64,000 nucleotides of DNA, from positions 26,958,123 through 27,022,122 of the forward strand of contig CP154954.1 in assembly GCA_039621445.1 (NCBI GenBank), written 5' to 3'. Source of the stretch: Euglena gracilis (Eukaryota; Euglenida; Euglenophyceae; Euglenales). Position numbers and translations under genes: made by a program. The notes beneath the pieces were generated by a model. It saw only the letters and a list, made by a program, of their open reading frames with translations, searched no databases and was not told the origin of the DNA. Shown here piece by piece: positions 58,301 through 64,000 of the stretch (position 1 is the stretch's first letter; each line of letters opens with the position of its first letter).

Positions 58301-59390
58301 TGGTTGCTGTTGGTTGGACTTTGTTTATTTCATGTGGCAGGTTGGAATTCTCGATTGGATTTTGTTGAGTGCTTTTGTAGGCTGTTGACTTGTGGGTTGC
58401 ACACAAATTTTTAATTTTTCAGGATTTTTGTTTCTGGAGGATTTTTATTCGAGGAGTTGGAAAAACCTGGGATTTTTAAGTTTTTTCTGGAGGATGAAAA
58501 ACGAGTTGGGATTTCAGAACTCAGTTTTTTTTAATTTGGATTACGACTGTGCGTCAAAAGGAATTATTTCATGGAACACAACTTGGAGACATGCAAACTG
58601 GGGGGGGGACCCTGGACTGGAGATGACTCTCCTCCGTCCAAAGGCCCTGGTGTGGGCCAATAATAATAAAAAAGCCACGTGGGCGACCAAAGCCCTGTGA
58701 TAAAGTTGCTGAAGGCCAATGTGAAGCCCTGCTCTGTTTGCGTTTAAAAAATTGTCCCAGTCATTTTTGGTCGGAATGCATGACAAGGAAGTGAGCGTGC
58801 ATACACACAAAACACACAACTGCACATGCACACGAACCCGAACACCCATTGTACACTATTCCCCCATATAATCGTCTTATCTTTGCACCGTTTGCCTTTT
58901 CTTACCCATTACCTTTTCACCGTTTTACCTTTTCTGACCCAGATTGGAAGGGAATGCCTAGGTTTCTGTTTTTCTTTTTCCCAACACAATTCGTTTTCTG
59001 AGGCACTGTTGGCCAAAGTCCCTGATTTTGTTAATCAAAGTCGAAATAGAAGGAATTCTCACAGAATGAAAGCTGCCAAAAAGAAAAAAGAAAGGACATT
59101 TTTTAAGGGGGTAGCGTGGGACTTAGGCATTGGTGGTAGAGCGCCCAGAGATGGTTTTGTTTGGAATCGTTTTGAGATTTTGTGTCCAAAGACCCTTTCC
59201 CCTGGCTTGTCGGAGGAAAGGGGTGGGGCTTTTCCACGTAGACCTGATTTTTCAGAATCCCCCAAGGTGCCCGATATTATGGTTTTGGGGGGGTTCAGGC
59301 TTGAATCACTGATCTTCAAAAAAAAATGCGACAGGACCCGTTACAAAAAAAAAACAACAAAAAACCAGAATTTTCCCCGCACCAAAAACT
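55355..59390. other. Spacer between DIRS copies; decayed ORF candidates
   Basis: At 55,860-56,410 a + reading is protein-like but broken by stops and one frameshift (EDSDDEGEPSHPEGQLYPAR, RRIEFQVAQTHDTFQGW, IKALESQITEKLQPSEIKPA): acidic, then helical. At 57,640-57,828 another + frame (NYIEMRSRSLTFLKCKYRFG) ends at TAA. Neither is recognised. No terminal repeats or target duplications were found around them. Confidence 0.3.
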
Positions 59391-59394
59391 TGAG

Positions 59395-61200
59395 AAATTT
59401 TCCAGGAGTTTTGGAGAGAAAGCTCCATTTTACATATGCATGTAAAAGAATTACGTGCAGCCATTAGCACAGTGAAAAGTCTAAGCATGCCAGGGAAAAC
59501 AGTGTCCCTTTCAGTGGACAATTATGTGTAATATCTTATTACCTGAAAAATAGGGGGAGAAAAAACCCTGCATTCTGAGACCATTTTTCAGTTGGTGCAT
59601 TAAAAAAATGAACGTACAAGTGAAATGGGTTTCTTTACAGGAAAGCTTAGCAGACCACATAAGCAGGTGGGAGTCAGACAGGGGGTATTACTCACCGTAC
59701 CCCCAGCTCTTTCGACGGCTAAGGCGGCAGTTCAAAGATTTCATAGATTTAGTAACAGATTTATTTTCCTCCCCAGACGTCAAAAAAACTGCCCAATTTG
59801 TAGCCAGATGGACCCACTAGGAGGCCACAGCAGTGGATGCCCTTCAGTGCCCAGCGGATAACATGGGGGACCTTTATGCAAACCACTCTTGGACGATCAT
59901 TCAGAAACTTCCTCCGCAATCGAAAGACGTTCCCCCATACCAAAGGTTTGATGGTCATCCTCTTTTGGGATTCAGACACGCGGTTGCAACAACTAATAAA
60001 CATGAAAGTGCCAGGAACCGCCTGCCTGCAAAAAATTACGAACTGCAGCGGCGGAGGAAAGGCCACCCCCCAGGTGGCCCCTCCTTTACATTGTTTGCTC
60101 AGAGAAATATTGGAGGGGAAACAAATACAGAATAAAACCACTGACGATTTCCTGGTGAGAAATCCCAGCCTAACGCGTTACCTAAGTGCTGTTACGCTTT
60201 TTTAGTCTTTTTGGAAAAATAGGGTTCCCCCCACTGATGCCACCAAAGACCAACTGGCTGACGCTTTGATGAAATAATTTCAATTTTATAATTCCCAAGC
60301 CCGTAACACGTATAGTCCAATGCTTTTGCTCCCTGGGTTTGGTGTACTGAGGTTCAACACCATGTTAGCACCTTACAAAAGACTTTGGAACCAAAACCTG
60401 GAGAAATATGGTGAACTTTGTGGTACCCTCCCATTTCTCTTGGGGCTGGCCCAAGCCCCTTTCCACTCTTTTTTATCAACCTTCTGATCTGGAAAAAGTC
60501 CAGCGTACAACCAATTTGTTCCGAAAGGCGCCCTACACAAAAATTAAACGTAAACGTCAAAACCTCTACAAGTGGGAGGGAGTTTGTGGCAATTCCCCAA
60601 ATGTCTACAAATTAACCGGTTTCATGTGATGATGTCATATGTCGCTTTGACGCGCACATTTGTTTTACCGGGTGGTCCCGTACTCATCTCACTAAAACCC
60701 CATAAGTGCCGAAACAATTGCTTCAATAACCAAAAAAAATTAGGCAAGATTGGGTACCACCCCAGGTTTTAGGGGCCCATTCAACAAGAGGGGCAGAAAG
60801 ATGGTTTACTCAAAAAATGTGGGCTTTCTTCCTAAGAAGGTTGTGAAATTGGCCAGTGGAGGGTGGCGGAGGCTTTGTAATGCCCATTACCAATGACTTG
60901 GAGCCCAAAGCGTTTGAGAAAGGGCCGTGGCCCCCCTAATTTCAGTGCGCAATCATGCCTCACAAGGGAAAAGTGCGGTGCCCGAGGTGTCTTGTAAAAC
61001 CTCGAGGAAAAACGACAAGGTAGGAATGGACACCGAGGGCGAAGCACAAAGACCCTGTGAGCCAGCCCCCCCCACCCGAAAAAGAAAATTTGTCTTCAAA
61101 ATCCATCGGAACGAAAGGGACCACCACAGGGGTAATAAGCCATGTCAATACGTCGGAGCAGCATCGTCAGCGAACTCCGGCGAGGCGGCAGTTTTGTCTG
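59395..61200 (+). mobile_element. DIRS-like retrotransposon E4, 5'-truncated
   Basis: Starts inside RNase H (GVLERKLHFTYACK), continues VQVKWVSLQESLADHISRWE (Asp kept), the methyltransferase-like region (LYANHSWTIIQKL in place of LYANPPWSVIQKF) and YR. The YR first Arg is Gln (FYQPSDLEKV); HSTR is kept (GAHSTRGAERW); the Tyr is followed by a stop (AHYQ*). It ends with the 3' block at 60,960-61,130 and a partial terminal repeat. Confidence 0.85.
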
Positions 61201-61275
61201 ATTGTTCGTTGCGCTGGTTTATGTGCCCCCGTTTGGTGCCTTTTTTTCGCCGGAGTTGGCTGATTCGTAAATAGC
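60955..61275. repeat. DIRS 3' block and terminal repeat, tail-to-head junction
   Basis: CCTCACAAGGGAAAAGTGCGG, GACACCGAGGGCGAAGCAC, then GTCAGCGAACTCCGGCGAGG. This is cut short and fused to an inverted repeat ending CGCCGGAGTTGGCTGATTCG (61,247-61,270), which starts the next + leader. Confidence 0.82.
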
Positions 61276-61530
61276 CCATCGATGACCCAGAAGAAACGAA
61301 CTGAGTTTCAAACGAAGTTGAACCAAACAGAGAAGACAGAATCAAAAGGATATTCAGAAGTAGATTCACCAGACAAATTTCAATCGGCAACTCGATGATC
61401 AATTTTCATATTCGACTTCAATGAATTTTTGAATTTTGGAATTTTTGCGGTCGACGTGATCAACCTAGAGCAGCTGCCGCCGCGGCAGCCGGAGGACCTG
61501 GAGGTGCAGACAACATGTCATGGACCGGTG
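61255..61530 (+). mobile_element. 5' end of another DIRS copy (N2)
   Basis: After GAGTTGGCTGATTCG comes a leader (GATGACCCAGAAGAAACGAA) and gag-start-like sequence (GTCGACGTGATCAACCTAG; LEQLPPRQPEDLEVQ), matching the inverse of 62,330-62,640. It is lost after about 61,530. Confidence 0.65.
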
Positions 61531-61726
61531 TGCACGCACTCAATCTCTCTCTTACAGGATCTCGGGTACTCCGTCTTGTCCTTTGTGTTGTCTGACGACG
61601 TACAATAGGAGGGCAACCGTGACTCCCCCCTTGATATCTCCTCGGACGGGAAGAAATAAATGATCTGGGGGGTTGACCGCTCTGTTCTCCGTTGCCCCCT
61701 CTTGGGCAGCCTACTGGGGCTGCACT

Positions 61727-62780
61727 TTATATTTGATATAAGATTGGCACCTTAGCTTCTGGGGGACCATTTCTGGACGAACCCTTTGGCCTCCAGGTCC
61801 GTGTAAATTGTGGCCTTTTTGGCCCTGAAGATAATGGCGGCATGGCCCTGCACTTCTTGGCCTCTATGGCCGTGTTAATGAATATGATTCGAATTCTGGC
61901 CTCCTTGGCCATGATATCCTCTCCCTGCGGCTGAGCTTGGCGTTGGTCTCCAGCTCGACTTGAAATCTGGGGGGGTTTTCCCCCCCCTCTTCCCCTTGGG
62001 AGGGGTTGTTGTGTTGGAAAATGTTTGGGAATTTGACAGACCTTTCCTCCCCTTCCTGAAGGGAATTGCTTTTGCATTTGGCAACCATGTCCACGACCTT
62101 GGCCTTTATTCCATCTTCCCGACTTCTGTGAAAATTGTGTTTTGGCGGCTTGGCGCCGTTGTGGGACTTGCCTTTGGAATCCTGCGGCCTTGTTCTGTCC
62201 CATTTTGTTTCATCGGACCCCGTTTCCCAGGTCTTTCTGCCCGTAGCTTAATGGTGGTTCCTTCTTCCTTCTGGTCTTCCTAGCCACTGTGGTCCACAGG
62301 CCGTTGCCGTCAAGGGGTGGGGTTTCATGCTGGGATCTGAAGGTGGCATCAGTGGGGGTGGGGAGGCCACGGTTTGCGACACGTTGTCCGCACCTCCAGG
62401 TCCTGCAACTGCCGCGGCGACAGCTGCTCCAGGCAGTTCACGTCGACTGAATCATACTAGCTTCTTATCCACTTCATTGTTCACTGAAGTCGAACTTCAA
62501 ATTCATGATTGAATTATCAACTGAATTTTGTCAGGTTTGATTCCTTCTGTATACTCTTTTTATGTTGACTTCTCCTGTTGGTTGTTCCTCGTTTGAGATG
62601 GAGTTCCTTTCTTCTGGGTGTCGAAGGGAACTTTAAAAATCAGCCAACTCTGGCAAAAAAAAGGCATTAAGCAAGGATTTCTAACCCAGCGCAACAACAC
62701 AACCAAAACAACACCGCCTGCAAGCAAGGCATGGCATCACAAAGGAAAAGTGCGGAGCCCGAGGTCTCAAGGTGCTCCGC
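61727..62780 (-). mobile_element. DIRS copy E5: 5' terminal repeat, leader and gag only
   Basis: Terminal repeat 62,645-62,780, leader 62,450-62,640, then gag on the minus strand (62,450 down to 61,727; GRWNKGQGRGHGCQMQKQF, QISSRAGDQRQAQPQGED). Nothing downstream of gag is present. N2 (61,255-61,530, plus) lies head-to-head with it. Confidence 0.75.
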
Positions 62781-62781
62781 G

Positions 62782-62865
62782 TCTGTGCCGCGGCAAATAA
62801 CTCGTCCGTGCGCCACGGTTTCTGCGCCGCGTGGAAAACTTCGCGGTGGCGCACTAAATGAAAGT
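62782..62865. repeat. CCGCGG-word fragment
   Basis: GTGCCGCGGCAAATAAC, GTGCGCCACGG and CTGCGCCGCGTGG words, then GCGCACTAAATG: like the words and end of the 20,776 element, here next to a DIRS end. Partial copy. Confidence 0.5.
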
Positions 62866-62912
62866 CTGATGAACACGCAAAGGGCAAGGTACAAACACCA
62901 AGTGAGGTAATA

Positions 62913-63410
62913 CTATGTTTTAAGCTTTTTTGGAGGGTTTGTTTTTGGGAAGGTTGGATTTTTCCCCCTTAGTGCCGCTATTTGTCGGTGTTTGCTCGCT
63001 CCTCGCCCCGGCGGGGCCGATTCCAGGATGGGACCGAGTATTTTTTTCCTTGTAGGGACGGGAGGGCTAACTTGTGTTTCTGCTACGCCCTTGGTGTCTC
63101 TTCCTCCCCTCTCAGTCTGCCGCAGGAAAGTGCGAGACACCTCGGGCTCGGAACTGCCTCCGAAAGCGAAAGGAAGACAACTGCGCCCCCCCACCCCGGG
63201 GAGGTCGGATCCACAAATGATTTTTGTGGAGAAGCGTGCCCCAAGTTTGATTGGGCATCCAACTGATAGTGGGAAGAAAAGGCCCCCACACTTTTCGACC
63301 GAGCAACCTCAAAAGCGTTTTTGGAGCTCAAACACAGTTGTTTCGTCATCTTCGTCCCCGCCCTCGTGGAAGAGTGTGGTTTCCCAAATATTGGAATCAA
63401 CCCCAAAAAA
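62913..63410 (-). pseudogene. Divergent DIRS YR tail (E6)
   Basis: Minus text GKPHSSTRAGTKMTKQLCLS, then GAFSSHYQLDAQSNLGHASP, matches E1 GPHSTRGAGVGLLKKLGLS and EAFTAHYQRLGAQGSLENA (His, Arg and Tyr all kept, though one residue is inserted in HSTR). It is followed by SSEPEVSRTFLRQTERGGRD, the shared 3' block. A more diverged subfamily than E1-E5. Confidence 0.75.
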
Positions 63411-63834
63411 GTACAAGGCTTTGCTTTATGTCAATGGTGCTCTGCTTTCTGCCTTAATACCGCTGAAGCAGGGTTGTAAGGTCAAATCGTTCAGTTTGTA
63501 AACACCGCAGCCGCCTTCGCCACGAGGTTTGCAACTAATTTCTTTAGGGCCTCAAAAGGGTACACGCGGTCTCCCGCGACAGAAAAATACCGTCGGAAAT
63601 GTTCTGCAGCTCCGGTGTATCAACTCTTGTGATGAATTTGGCCAGCAGTTCTTCCGCCATAGGGAAATTAGGATCATTCCAACTCAGGGAAAGGGGGGAA
63701 AAGTTTTACCTTCCCAAAAAAAACATTCAACTTCAAGAAGCCGGCAAACAAAGCCCGACGGCACGTAGGGGAAGTGAGAAGCCTGGTGGATCCTTGATTT
63801 ACTCCTGTTTTAGGGGAACCCCTAATCTCTGGAG
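63411..63834. other. Spacer, nothing firm
   Basis: Possibly older YR sequence upstream of E6, but I could not align it. Confidence 0.3.
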
Positions 63835-64000
63835 AAAAAAGGACAAGGAAGAAAGGGACACTGAGGGCGAAGCACAAAGTCCTTGTGAGGCCACGCCCTG
63901 TTCGCCGGCGGCGTTTTTTTGGATTGTTTTGGTGCGCTGGGTTAGGAGTCCCTGCTTAGCGCTGCCTCACCGGAGCTGGCTGACGATGCTGCTTCAACGT
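63835..64000 (-). mobile_element. 3' end of a further DIRS copy (E7), runs off the window
   Basis: GGGACACTGAGGGCGAAGCAC, TTGTGAGGCCACGCCCTG and CACCGGAGCTGGCTGACG: 3' block plus terminal repeat of the family in the orientation of a minus-strand copy. Confidence 0.75.

Overview
The window is eukaryotic and very rich in transposable elements. Coding pieces are split by GT-AG introns. Short TTAGGG-type tracts occur at about 19.48 and 19.80 kb. Long (TACA)n, (GTAT)n, (CAA)n and (TGCTA)n microsatellites are present. The dominant elements are tyrosine-recombinase (YR) retrotransposons of the DIRS group. I cannot name the species: an alga, another protist or an animal would all fit. Poly-C and poly-G runs of 8-18 bases are extraordinarily common, and several reading-frame breaks fall exactly in them, so some breaks may be sequence errors.

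Left part (1-13.4 kb, + strand): a tandem satellite of about 190-200 bp is followed by a spliced gene for a protein with two RNA-recognition motifs (RRM). Its five exons between 2.1 and 5.7 kb have mutually compatible phases. Further GC-rich candidate exons at 6.87, 9.68, 11.23, 12.96 and 13.33 kb may be its 3' part, ending in a basic tail and TGA at 13,366. The introns are full of small mobile elements.

Middle (11.8-41 kb): almost no recognisable genes. Miniature inverted-repeat elements dominate. Several have exact ends: hAT-like elements with CAGGG termini and 8-bp target duplications (17,724-18,103; 11,848-12,363; 28,450-28,720; 36,784-37,768), a 600-bp element with a perfect 8-bp duplication (20,776-21,375), and a heterogeneous set with poly-C termini built from short repeated words. 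There are also foldback elements, long perfect palindromes, a second satellite block (34.7-35.4 kb), and a divergent DIRS remnant (30.75-31.46 kb).

Right part (41.5-64 kb): a nest of at least seven copies or fragments of one DIRS-like family, in alternating orientation. Successive copies meet head-to-head or tail-to-tail and appear to share one terminal repeat. The best copy (about 42.08-46.78 kb, minus) has gag, reverse transcriptase, RNase H, a methyltransferase-like domain and a YR with all catalytic residues visible. Every other copy whose recombinase active site can be read has lost a key residue or segment. Internally deleted derivatives that keep only the ends and the gag start lie beside full-length copies.
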